Source: Cryptomeria japonica (lineage: Eukaryota; Streptophyta; Pinopsida; Cupressales; Cupressaceae). Taken from it: DNA of 64,000 bases. Location of the stretch: the NCBI RefSeq assembly GCF_030272615.1, contig NC_081412.1, positions 668,673,852 through 668,737,851 of the forward strand. The letters are read 5' to 3'. Shown piece after piece: positions 12,395 to 25,200 of the stretch. The notes beneath the pieces were generated by a model, which saw only the letters and a list, made by a program, of their open reading frames with translations, searched no databases and had not been told where the DNA came from. Position 1 is the stretch's first letter, and each line of letters opens with the position of its first letter. A program made the position numbers and the translations under genes.

Positions 12395-13855
12395 TGTATG
12401 CGGGAAAAGCGGTGCAATGAAACGAGAATTACGAAATCAATGACTTTTCCACACACCAATGGGACTTTTGGTGCAAGTTATGGAGTTGTATGGAATAGCT
12501 CAACTTCCCAAGGGGTGTTCCATTGTTCTCTATCTCACAAGACCCCTCAAGCCAATGTCTTTGCTCTCAGATCACTTAGCAAAGTGACTTAGGGATGACA
12601 ATCATGAGAATGAGGGATGTTTTTGATCAATTTATCATGAATGCAATCCTAATGTGCATGATATTAAAAGATGAACTAACTAACATGCATATGATGATAA
12701 GATGAAAGGATTAGTAACAAGACTATCCTAGCATATCATACTAGTGTACCATGATTATACAAATAAAGATGATTTGATTATTTCTATCAAAGAGGGGCTA
12801 AATGCTATATAAAAATGATTTATATGCTTAATAAAATGTCTAAAGTTTGATGCTAAAGACTTGGATGATTGAATGAGAAAATGAGGGCTCTATTTATAGG
12901 GAAAATAGGGCAATGGATGGTCAAAATTGAATAATCTTATCAAGGGCCAGGATTGAAAGTTATCAATCCATGTTTACAATTCTCACCAATGAAATGGTGA
13001 CAATTGTCAACATAAGACTGCTTGAGAGGATATGTAAGAAGCATTAAATGCTTGAGAAAACATGATGGTTACCCTAGGAAGTAAGGGTTAAGGTTAGGTT
13101 AGGGTTATCCATTGGACAAAGCTTTTACCCAAAGGATAAATTCTTGTGCAAGGGTTAAAGAAATAACCATGGTCAAAGCAATGAATGCTTGATGAGACCC
13201 TATGGTTAGATGAGGGTTGAGTTAAGCAAAAAGTCTCTAACCATGCCACAAGGGTTAGTTAACCATTAATGGTTTGGGAGACTTTGGGGACAAATTTGTA
13301 AGAGTCCTTCCAAATTTGGGGGAACTCAACAAGTTAGTTTGTTGAAGGCATAAAGGCTTTAATGCCTTTGGAAGACTTTACTCCAAATTTGAGAAGTGAC
13401 ATCCTCAAATTTAGGGAAAGGGGATAATTGGAGGGTTTAGGCTAATTGATTATGATTAGATAGGTTCTAGAAAGAGGGTTAGGAGGCAAGTGGAAGATGT
13501 AAAAGAATGCAAGTGGATGGAGGGTAATTTTAATTAAAATAAATTGCTTTATTTCAACAAAATACATGCAAGTGGAGAATTCAGATAAATTAGATTTATT
13601 TATTTAAAGTGAATAATTTAATTAAATGTAAATTTAATTAAAAGGAGAGACAAGAGGTTTAATTAAATAAAATGATTTATTCAATTAAATGACATGAAAG
13701 GCTTAATTGAATTTAAATAAATAAATTGAATAATTTATTTAATTAAATAAAAGAATGTGGATGATTTAATTAAATTAAATTTAACTAAATAGAGAAATGA
13801 GAATAAAATGAACATTAAATATTCATTTAGAAATGTGGTCATTTTTATGTCTACA
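12395..13855 (-). mobile_element. Solo LTR of the D family
   Basis: This 1461-bp LTR begins TGTAGACA (13855, minus) and ends at 12395 (plus-strand TGTATGCGGG). It is flanked by a perfect 5-bp target duplication AACTT at 12390-12394 and 13856-13860. It aligns along its length with the LTR at 1880-3293. No internal sequence remains, so it is the product of LTR-LTR recombination after insertion. Confidence 0.9.
12890..12899 (-). promoter_or_regulatory. TATA box of the solo LTR
   Basis: Minus-strand CTATAAATAG in the same alignment column as 2381-2390. An intact promoter in a solo LTR could drive flanking transcription to the left. Confidence 0.55.
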
Positions 13856-14080
13856 AACTTCACTTTTAGTTAGTTAATTTAATTTCATTGACACTCATAT
13901 ATACATCAAATTAAATATTTTTGATCTTTGATCGAATTTAAATAATTAGTGACTGCAATTAATTTAAGTTATTTAATTTATTATAAAAATCGAGTTTAAA
14001 TGACCAATAACTTCACTTTTAGTTATTTATTTTTATTGACACTACATCAAAATAAATATTTTTATTTTTTATGAACAAAT

Positions 14081-15195
14081 GTCCTGTAAATTTGAAATGA
14101 AGAACTCAAACAAAAATACTATCATTTTCATTTACTTGGTCCTAGTAACTGGCATTTATTTCCGCACCGCCTTCCGCACCGCCATATTGCGTAATACAAT
14201 TTTAATACAATTTTAATGGTATTTAGTATTCAGTGTTGTTTGAAAATAATTGTGATAAAATATACTTCCTATATGTAAGGGTAGTAAGTACGCATTAAAA
14301 ACTAATTAAATAATTAAATTAATTTAAATAAAAGAGTTGACGTTAAAAATAAAAATATTAAATTAAATAAATTTAATGTAATATCTAATTAATTTTTGAA
14401 ACTTAAAAATCATTTTTCAGGTTCATTGTGATTTAAAAATCTATAAAAATAATCTCCGTGAGTATGGAAATGACCTAATGTGCAGATCTGGTTGTAGATC
14501 TGCATGAACAAACAAAAAAAAATTGACTCCCCAAATTCACATCCCAATCTTCTAATAACTAAATTTTGACAAGGAAAAGTAATGTTCACAACCTTTCTAC
14601 TAAATTGCAAAATTTGTGTTCTCAAACAAACCCCTGGTTTGATTGATTTGACAGCTTTGAACCAAAGAAATCAAAGATTGTGGGCAGCAAGCAAATGTGC
14701 AACAGGTCTAAGGTGATGTATGTTGATGTAATATTTTAATAATGTTGTTACGATAAATGATACACTTTAATGATCCTTAGTTGTCCTTGATGATTTCAAA
14801 ATGAGTGCAAATGTATGCTAGGTCAGTTCACAACAGCTAGTGAAAAAAGGTCGGTAAGATTTATTTTGAATATGAATTTTACAAGTCTAGTATTCTAATC
14901 CATAACTATAAAATAATGACTCAAGTAAAGTCCAGAACCACAAATTTGATCAAGATGACCAATATCTTATACTGAGTGATAATGAAAACGAGATGTATCA
15001 AAGACAATTTAATCAAAACAAACCCAAAACATTAAAAAAGACACAAGTATATAATACTTTCACCATTAAAAATTAAAATCTGAAAAATTAATGCCAACAA
15101 GCTCATACAGTCTAGCATCAACTCGACTTTTTCAACATAATTTATAGTACAGTAAAAAAAATGCCCGCATCTACAACAAAGCAACATATAGATAC
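14081..15195. other. Intergenic AT-rich sequence
   Basis: No supported gene. A small duplication, ttccgcaccgcc twice at 14160-14181, is the only visible structure. Short minus-strand frames have no recognisable domain. Confidence 0.35.
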
Positions 15196-15362
15196 TCAAA
15201 ATGAGTCAAACGAGCTTCTGTCATTGTCGAATCGATCGTCATGCCAACCTTGCCCACACTGAAGTCCTGTCTTGTTTCGTGGGATGAAATTCGCTGTTAT
15301 ATTGTAGTCAACCCGATCCATGTAATCCAATGATACAATGAACCAAGGCCGAGCCAAAAACA
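15196..15362 (-). CDS. Exon-like C-terminal frame, unrecognised
   Basis: After an acceptor-like ...ACAATAG at 15369-15363, the minus strand stays open for 54 codons and ends in TGA at 15198-15196. The peptide looks protein-like: FLARPWFIVSLDYMDR, then a DYNITANFIPRN segment with an N-glycosylation-type NIT, then an acidic/Arg WHDDRFDNDRSSFDSF end. It contains several CpGs, unlike nearby repeats. It lies about 800 bases downstream of the elongin C stop on the same strand. I cannot name it; it could be a last exon of another gene, a pseudogene piece or chance. Confidence 0.25.
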
Positions 15363-16162
15363 CTATTGTCTATTCGGGAATCAGAAAGCAACGTTGAATA
15401 TACCTTTTTTCAATTTATGATTCTATTGAAAATTATAAAACAACTGTATTCTGATTTTCAATTTGATTGATAATTACAGAAAACATATAGTCAAAGGCGC
15501 ATTTTGATCCCTCAATAGACATTGCCGCCAAAAAATCTCCTTTAATTTTTTGGGCAGGGTTGCCCTGTTCCTTCAAAATAAATAGGAGAGGCTCAAGCAA
15601 ACAATTAAAAATGTTCAAGCAGAAAATTCAAGAAATAAACAAGAAAATGAACAGCTTATATAATGATTTTCAAACAACCATCAAGCTCATCAATCGCCCA
15701 CTGAGTACAAGGAAAAAATTATGACTTCCTCACCAAAATGGCATTGCCTACGAGTTATTTAACACAGGTAATCAAGAATATGATGTTAGAAAAGGAAATT
15801 ACTGACCAATCTAGAAATAAAATACAGAACTTGACATATAAAAATCCCAAGCCAAGTAAGAAAAATCAACTCCAGAAATTACAAACTGTTATTTCATTGA
15901 TCCACTGGAGTGTCCGTGAGATCCAATAAATTATAAGTTAAAGAGTTAAAACAAACCATGAACAAGTTAGCTCAACTGCACACGTGACGAACAATATGGT
16001 TTTGTAAACAAGTACTTTAAACTCATGGAATCTCAGTACGGAATCTGGGTTACATCCCTGAATCCAACTATTCTTGTGTTCAGATAATACATACATTTAA
16101 TTCTTCAATACCATCAATCCAATCTTTCCCAATAAGCTACAATTATCTGCAGCACACACTAA
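15363..16162 (-). other. Downstream flank / 3' UTR region of elongin C
   Basis: This follows the elongin C stop codon on the minus strand. No clear cleavage signal could be chosen. A 61-codon minus frame at 15618-15433 is not recognised. Confidence 0.35.
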
Positions 16163-16241
16163 TCAAGTATGAAGGTAGTTCGCTGCCATCATCAACTCCA
16201 AAGTAATTTCGGGTTCTATATGGAATTCAGTTTCCTTCCCA
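16163..16241 (-). CDS. ELOC: Elongin C exon 3 (last)
   Basis: 79 bases: the final base of a Ser codon, 25 codons and TGA (16165-16163). The acceptor is TTGTGACAG ending at 16242. It encodes GKETEFHIEPEITLELMMAA and the NYLHT end, the conserved C-terminal helix of elongin C. Confidence 0.9.
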
Positions 16242-19200
16242 CTGTCACAAATTGAAAAAAAACATATGTTAACAAACTTGCAATAAGAGCAAACCACAAA
16301 ATCTTAAGTTAGCTGATGGAAAGCATTGATATATTTTCTGCCAAAAGTTTGAGGTCATATACTACGTCAAATTTCAAAAATATAGATGCACCGTATAACT
16401 AAAAGCCAAACCGAATTTGTCCAAGCATTTTACTGTTTAGTGCTTAAGAACTTCCATAAAAGAAAGTATGCATCATTGTAGCATCCATTTACAGGGCATG
16501 ACAAAACTGTAAAGGTAATTCCCTTACTCAGGTTTTAAAACATAGATAAGGAAAAAATAATATTATATTTGTATAAATAAAGAAAATTTTGATTTCGTTA
16601 TTTCATTGTTATGACATTCTATCATGATTCAACTGTATAATTTTTTAGTCAAACTCATTAATCTCTTATTTGTTATTTCGCATCAAATATAATGCATAAA
16701 GATAAGAAATAAATATTGTACATTAATAAAATCCAATTGTAACAAAAGGGAATTTTAAAAACAATTATTTTACTTCTATTTCAGAATTTATGTAAAAAAC
16801 TTATGATTGGTATTACAATAGTAAGCAACTAAACAAGCACTACCGTGATAAAAAACTACTTGCTATTTTAGGGTTGACCCAATGTTCTATACCAAATCAT
16901 CATTAGAATAACACTCATCAGTGTTTACAATTTTCATTAAAAATTTAATCAATTCAAAGTTAAACTTAAAAAGATTCAATATCCTAGCCTGAACCATAAA
17001 CTAAAATTTATAAATTTTCTCGTGCTTTTATTTTTCTTTTAAGTGTAGAAATGAGCCAATTAAAGCAACGCATAACAAAATTAAGAGCCCCTATTTGGAA
17101 AACATATGAACATACTGGTGGTGGATATTTGAGGTTAATTACATGTATTGGATTGTAATACTACTATGAACTATTATTAAACAGGGAATGCGGGAAATCA
17201 CAAAAGCTATTTAGACACTGTAGAGATGTCATAGTCAAATTGGCATTGAATATGACTGACAGAGAAAACCACACTTAAAGCAGGCAACACAATAGCTAAT
17301 GCAAAAGGATAAAATGAAATGCTTTTAAGACGTGAGACAGATAAAGAAATATGGTGGATGATTAAGCAATAAAGGGGAAAGGACACAAATCTCGCCACAG
17401 TACACAAAGGGAGATATTCAATTTTGAGTTTTAGCACAAAAGACACCTGTAAGTTTATTACATAAAGTGATTACTATGGCATAGGTTGGAGGTTGGTGCA
17501 ATGCCCCACAATGGCACCCTTGTAGACCTAGACATATTTAAGATGACACATGCAAAATTTGGATCTCTTTAGTACTGTGTAATCAGACATAATCTGGGTT
17601 GAGCAAAAAATTCACGAATCAAAAGTGACATTGATTGGCAACATGTTCGACCTTATTATTAGAAAAATGAATATTAAATATTAGCTTATCAAACTATTAT
17701 AATAAAAACACAAATAGGTAGGGGTTCATCCCATAGTGTCATGATTAAGTTGTGACATTGTTGATGTTGTCACCAAGGTTCAAATCTCCGCTGGGCTGTT
17801 GTGATCATGGGCTATGTGCCCTCGCCAATCCATTGTGCCCGGAGGTTTAAACCTTCGCGTTGATGCTGCAAGCATTTATGCCAAGAGACTTAGTGCTGAC
17901 TGTTCTTCAGACCCTTTCTGGGCTAGTGTGCTTGTAGGCTTTGTGTCCTTGCTGGACTATTATGCTTGCAGTTCTGGACTATTCATGTTGATGCTGTGTG
18001 TTTATGCTGGGGATGAGGTCCCCTGTTTGTGGCCTCACCTGCTTGGGCTAGGCTAAAAATCCCATGCTTACTGACTAAAAAAGAAAACAGAAATATGTAG
18101 GTAAAACTTACAAATAGATGCCCGAAAATATTTTGATAAATAGAACAAAAAAATCATCTAATCAAAAGTGGAAATAATTTACAGGTGAAACCAGAAAAGA
18201 AATATTCACAATTAAGAATTGGCTTGTCACTGAATTTCTTTTGATATAATGCATGTAATAAAACTACCTTTTGAATGTTGTTTATAATTTGCTTAGAATA
18301 AGAAAACTATATCATTTATTTTTGCAATTCAAAGGCTTAAAATCCAAAAAAAAACATAATGAACGGGCTAAAGATACCAACCTGGCAAATTGCAATGACC
18401 AATAAAAGTACTGACAAACTTTTTCCAGAACTGGAGTACTTATTTCTGGAAACCTCACTTCTCCAAGTGTTGTCTCTGTAAAACCCCCTGCTTGCAGGAA
18501 AATTGAAAAATATGGTCTTGATCAAAGTTGGAAACTAAATCAAAATGACAGATCATTGGAAAAATTTAGAGACCCATGTGCTGCATAAAACTTAAAACGC
18601 AATACAAAAAGTAAACCATGATAAGAGTTAAAAAAAACTTATGTCAATTTGGATGGGTGCCTAATTTTTGGATTTTAAATCTTATAATTGACAAGTTTAC
18701 CATATTTGTTATAGAGAACAAAGAAATTGGTCAAAATTTAACCACAAAAAGCAAAGCGTGACATTGAATTTTGAGTTTTCGCACAAAAGACACCACCAAA
18801 CTGAAACTGTAAGTTTGTTGCATAAAGTGATTACTATGGCATAGGTTGGAGGTTGGTGCAGTGCCCCACAATGGCACCCTTTTGTAGGTCTAGACATATT
18901 TATGATGCTACATGATAAGTTGATCTGTTTAATTTGGTACTTGATAATTATTTCTTCATTTTACATGAAGACGTCATAATCCTATCCAACTCGTGCAGAT
19001 CACAGGGGTCTATCAAAACCAAGTACAGTTAAGTGGGGTGCATCATTCCATAAGAAGGTAATTGTGTCAACCCAATAATGAGGTGGCTTTGGTGATAAAA
19101 GCATATGTAATGTCCCCTTTCTGTATTTTTTGAATATATGGATTTTTTGCATTTTCTTGAATGATTACAAACTAAAATAACAAGAGATGCAAACAGCTAC

Positions 19201-22200
19201 AGTAATAATCACAACCGGTTCTCCTCCTCCCATCAAAATATACAGATTTGTCAATTTGAACTTCCACTATATACCAGAAACAAACTGGAAATTGATCAAT
19301 GAACAATATGCAATACTGATCTAATAATATTCTGATATGGACTGCACGATATTAAGATTGCCATTCTTATTCAGCAATTCTGAGAATACAATGACATGCC
19401 TTACAAATACCTCTTAGTACCCAGATAGCAGTCACTGGCAATGGCTGGTATATACTGATTGCCCCTCCAAAATGTGTGCAGGTCTGCAGCGAATCCCCTA
19501 GCAGTCCTCCATTATTGTGCAATGAAATCATACGGTGGTGATTACGGCTTGTGTAGCTGCAGGATCAGCTTCAAAGTCTCCTCTAACAGCTGCGCTCACT
19601 AAAATATATTAGTTGCCCTTCTTATTATGTAGGTATGCTGTGATTTCCCTAGTGAATGTGAGGAATGCCACGGATCGTCAAAGGATTGGTCCAAATCACC
19701 AAATTAACAATGAATAATGGTGCTCCTTCAAATTTGCTTGCAAATCTTGATCACTCAACCTGAAAGTATGCAAAAAGTCTCCAAATCAGCTCATCATGCA
19801 ACCCCCAAGTGGAATTGCCAATGCTAGAGACGGGTTTTCATCCTCACCTCCAAAGTACAGATCCAAGAGGGTTTTTATCCTCCAAGATCTCTAAAAAACA
19901 GATGAGGGTTTTTATCCTTCGATGCAAATTCTGACACAAAACTCCAAAATGAAAAATGCCAATTGAAATTGTGTTACCAAATGAAGCAAAACCAAATAAA
20001 TTCAAGCGCCACCTTTTTAAACCTTTCCAAAACACTTTTCCTTCCAAAGTAGTTAATAATACTTTTTATAAATTAAGTGTTTAAAAATACTTTTATAAAT
20101 TAATTATAATAATATTATTAAGTTGCCCCTTAAATACATAATTGTCAGACCCAACATAAAATAACATTATTATTTCTTTAGCTTTGGAAAGGGAACATGA
20201 CAATCCACCCTTCTCAAAATTGCTTGCCCTCAAGCAATTGCAAATCCTAATGCTCAAGTATCACCAGACCAATACATTGAATTATATTGTAGTGTCCATA
20301 AAGTCTAGATCATGTGCTTGTCAAGTGAAACAACTTCCATCAAAAAACACTATAAGTCTACCATCTCTATTATCCATAACATTGTTAAACTATCCATATT
20401 TCTTCAAAGATCACTTTGACCATATGAGGAGAAATAATAGAGTAGGCATAATTTGCAACAATATAACTGCAAACCTTTGGGATGCCCATGATGAGATGCA
20501 TGATTGTACCTTCCCACATTTGACTTGGATTAAACAAGCGATGCCACCAATTGAAATATGTTCTTTGGAACGATTACAAATAATGCCTTATTCCCAAAGG
20601 GAAACTCATCATTGTGTTTTTTTTGCACCACTTGACAACTCCTATGTGATGAAGAATCCAGAACACTTATTTGAGCTGCATAACTAATGCCTTGAGTTTC
20701 AATGGGTCCTACAATGATGTTGTAGGCTGTATGCTTCAAGATTTAGTGAAAATAAAATTGTATATAGGATAGGAACAAGTTACAACAGCCACAAATCACA
20801 TGAAATATCGACCAAATCAATATTATAGCGGCTGAAATGATTGTTCCCATCAGCTGAAACCTTCTAACAACATCATCAGGCAATGGATCTCCCTCAAAAT
20901 GTACAAACTTGCAGCTGTTCATGACCAATAACAGCGATTCCAAGTCTGATATTTTCAAAACCAGTAACGTAGCAATGGAACAGCAGCTGCAAAACTAAAA
21001 ATTCCTAGCAAACATAAAAATTTTGAGCGATGTAGACGCTGCAAACAGCCATGCAAGGAATGAAAATACTCCATTAGTAGTCACAAACTGAAAAAACCCT
21101 CCTTCCGGTGACTAAAAACACCTGCAACATCATTTGTACGAGGGCAAATGAAGCAATGTGGTGGCCGATAATGGTGGTGACAGCAGCATCAAGGCTGGAA
21201 AGTATATTCATAACTGTCCTGAGTGTGTTTTCTCTATCAATTGATGGTAGAATGCTATCACCAATTAGTCCCTTCCTACCTTTTTGGTGATCCTTTGCAC
21301 AGCTACCCAAATTTGAGGTTACTCAATGTTAATGCTGCATTACTCTAATATTCATGTGAAACTCTCCTTGAGATCTTCTCGTGGTGCTTCCAACTTCCTC
21401 AATAGGAAGGATACATCCAACACAATTCTCCCTTAACTCTTTATGGTTACCTCTACTCAATGGCAATCTGGGAAGTGTGACACCAAGCAACACGCAAGGC
21501 TATTCAAAAGTAGACCAAATATCATCGTGTGAATATATCGACCTATAATGTAATCATGGTTTCATGCTCCATGCCCTTAACCATGACAACTTTTGGAGCT
21601 CCCTCTTCAATGCCATGAAGTACTACCTCTTCCCAGCCGATTTGAATTTTAGATCCTAGTTTGATAGTTGAAGGTGAACTCTCCAAGTGAAAACAAGCAT
21701 TGCACACCCAAAATCATGGCCATTTCCCCTAATCCCACAACATAGAAATCATAATGCATTTCATGCATTCCCAAGGTAATGTTGAGCTGCTTTATTATCT
21801 AAGTGTACAAAATGGTGAAGCCATCCACAACTATGACATTAAATCCCTCAAAAACTTTTGTGTCAAGTCCTCTCCTAGAGACCAAAACCTCATCTATGAA
21901 ATTATGAATGGCTCCACTATCAATTAACACTATAATCCTTTGCCGAAGCAATTTACCACTAACTCTGAAAGGATGATACTTAGGTGCACTTGAAAGTGAG
22001 GCAAGAGTGCCTCTTGAAATCTCCTAAGTCCTCTTCTTGGGTTTCCCTATGCTCTATCTCTTCAATTTTGGGTTCAAGATCCTCTACTTTTGGATCTTCC
22101 TCTGGAACCATTTCAATGGAGGGTCCCTATCCTACCAAAACATAAATGTTCAAGCTCCAATGGCTCCTTGCAAGAGAAACACAATTTCTTCCTCCTATGC

Positions 22201-25200
22201 TCATTTTTTATATCTTCTTTGTTGAAAACTTTTTGGCATGTCTTTTGTACAAGGAACTTCCTTCAACGATACTTTCTTTTGCAATGCTTGAGATGGTTCC
22301 TTATGCTAAAATTTGTTTTTAGCAACTGAAGTCTCCAAGTTCAATGCTCTTTTGATGGCCTCCTATAAGGAAGCTAGATCAAAATCCTTTAAAAAACCCT
22401 TAAGAGGTTTAGTTAGTCCTCCAATAAATAACACAAGAAGTCTCCTTTCTATCACATTCAGTACCATCACAAACAATCTCTGAAATTCAACCGAATAATT
22501 TTCCACAAGTCTTCTAAGAGGGTGATGGTGGCACTGTGCCCTTATGTAACCATACCATGGTAGCACCACCCATGAGATACACCCTCCAAATGAAGGATAG
22601 CAAACATAATTGTCTCCTCTTCATACATAGGTTTTAATGAAAAGCATGTGTCCATCTTCTACAACCAAGCCCTAGCTAAAGATTTGTCTGACCCATCATA
22701 CGTAGATATGGTAATCTTATCCAATCAATGTTTTATATTTTTTTGGAGCTGATCATAATGATATCTCCTTCCTCTATTTTATGCCCATTCTTTGTCCGTG
22801 AATCAAAGAACTCACCAACGGATACGTCATTTTGGATTGCTTGACTTAGACAATTAATTCTTCATGATATTGTGCCATATCATCTTCCATCCGAGTTGAA
22901 ATTGTTGATCCTCCTCCAATGGATCTTCTTCTTTTTGTAGAAAATTTGTCCAGAAAGTCTTAGCAGGAGGGTTGATTGAAACCCTATCATTAGCTGAATT
23001 ACTTCCTTCTGTAGAGTTCTAGATTGGCCTAGATGTACTCAAATAGTGATTCAACTCCCTCAAGGTTTGGGCTATATCTGACATATACTCCCTCATGGAA
23101 ATTTGGATCTCCCTGCTGATTCCCTATTACTTTAATAATTTAATTGATAATTTCCTAGAAGTTTGTTTCCTCACTCCTATCTCAGCCAACCATACTTTTC
23201 TCATTTCTTTTCTCTCTAATAATATATGAATTCTCTATCACTTCGGTGAATCAAACTATATCTGCATCAAAAGATTAATTCTTCCCCCAAACAGACTAGC
23301 AAGATCAATGCTTTGATACCAATGTAATGTCCACTCTCTGTATTTTTCAAATACATGGATTTTTTCTTGAATGTTTAAAACTAAAATAACATGAAATGCA
23401 AATAGCTAGTAACAATATAGCAAGTTGGTTTTGCTCAAATCATGATATGCAGATTTTTCAATTTGAACTTCAACTAAATACTAGAAGCAAACTAGAAATT
23501 GATTAATGAACGATATGTAATGCTGATATACTAATACAGGTAATACTCCGATATGGACTACACAATAGTAAATTATTTAATCTTATTCGGCAATTCTGAG
23601 AATACAATGGCATGCCTTACAAATACCTCTTGGTACCTAAAACCACTATTGAACAAAGATCGGTGTGTAGGCTGCAATGACAGTTGTTGCAAATTTATAT
23701 TATTGAAAATCTCAGTTAGATTTTGAAATGTCGCTTACAAAAGCATTCAAACAACAATCACAGAAAATGCTCATACTGCTGTAATGACCCTTCAAAAATC
23801 ACAAATAACGATCACAGAAACATGCTCCAATAAATATATTTTAATTTCTGCTGACAACATACTTTCAAATGAAAAACTAATGAACTGATACAACTTACTG
23901 GATATTCTAGTATTTGAACTGCACACTACTGAAGGTCCTAATGACACAATATAACTCGTACTGCAGGTTGAAGGTTTTCATCCTCACCATGATTAATATC
24001 CATGCCTAAAAGGTTTTGTCTCCAAAGTACAAATGCTAAAACACCATATTCAACCTAGACAAGAAAATGGTTTGTTTGCAATATCCAGAATATGATCTCC
24101 TTTCTTCTTTCCCACCAGTCCTGTATAATCTTCAATTTTGGAGATCCTAAATTAATGGCAATCAGTTCCACAATTTGTGGTGTCTAAGTGACAATGAAAT
24201 CCCCATCATTCATTAGCAGCTAACTGATAAATCAATCCCTCAAATTAAGGCAGTCAACTGGATAGTTAATTGACAAGTGTGAGACAGTCTCAGTTTCTTA
24301 TTCCCTATAGTGTCCCCATTTTCAGGTTCTCTAGCAGTGCAGTTGTTGCTGACGTTCTGGGTTTGTGTCAGTTTGATCGGAGGAGTATTTCAATGTCGCC
24401 GATGAACTCAGATCGTCCAATGGAGTTGTGTAACACTTTATAGAGGGATTTTGAACAAACTGTCCATACCATAGTTTTAAAACTCGTGGACTCGCCACAG
24501 ACTCGTGAGTCCATGGGAGCCACGAGTCGACTCGACGAGTCGACTCGCCGAGTCCTGGCGAGTCCATCTGAAAGACTCGCAAGTCTTTTGCAAGGACTCG
24601 CGCGAGTCTTTTGCACGGACTCGTGAGTCTTTCAGATGGACTCGCGCGACCCAGAAAAAACGTCATGCAAGCTTTAAAAGTGAGTTTTTTTTGTTTTTTT
24701 TTGCCTTCATTTGGCATAATTGAGGGAGTGAAATATCTCATGAAGGGTTTTTTGCCAATAGAAAAATAACACCCGACGCCTATATAAAATAATAAAAGTA
24801 TTTTTGGCCTCGCGGGGCGCTGCCCCTCGACCCCGCCCTGTATCGCGACAGCGAGCGCGCAAGGGGCGCTGCCCCTTGACCCCAACTTGGGGGTGCTGCC
24901 CCCAAACCCCCATCAAAAAATATAAGGGGAAACTGCGCTGATGGAAGTAGTGAAAATTTAACCTCCGAGTTTGATTAGGCTCCATATAACAACATAATTA
25001 GCATTGAAGAAATCTGGGTATTTAGATTTAGTATTTCAAATTCATATACAAAGTGTTGTGTTGAGTGACTTTGGACACTTCATATCTTCAAAGAACTATG
25101 ATGTTTGCGCTCTTTTGAGACAAATTCAAAAAAGATTCTCATGAATGGTAGTAATTTAATGCCTAAGGCCCTATTTATTTGCAACATCTTGCAATAAAAA

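Larger units (their letters stand above)
12372..14080. repeat. Short tandem duplication interrupted by the solo LTR
   Basis: The block cgagtttaaacgaccaataactt (ends 12394) continues after the LTR as cacttttagtta (13861). The whole block recurs intact at about 13990-14024 as cgagtttaaatgaccaataa followed by cttcacttttagtta, then 'ttgacactacatcaaa' matching 'ttgacactcatatatacatc' of copy one. The solo LTR therefore landed in the first of two roughly 130-bp copies. Confidence 0.6.

Noticed and set aside
20184-20687. 167-codon plus-strand frame near the element F 3' end
   Set aside because: It lies antisense over F's internal region and partly inside its LTR, has no recognisable domain and low-complexity codon use; taken as fortuitous.
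24331-24885. 184-codon minus-strand frame through the GACTCG and GC-rich blocks
   Set aside because: The frame is open because CpG-rich palindromic words lack stop codons in several frames; overlapping frames exist on both strands and the peptide is repetitive.
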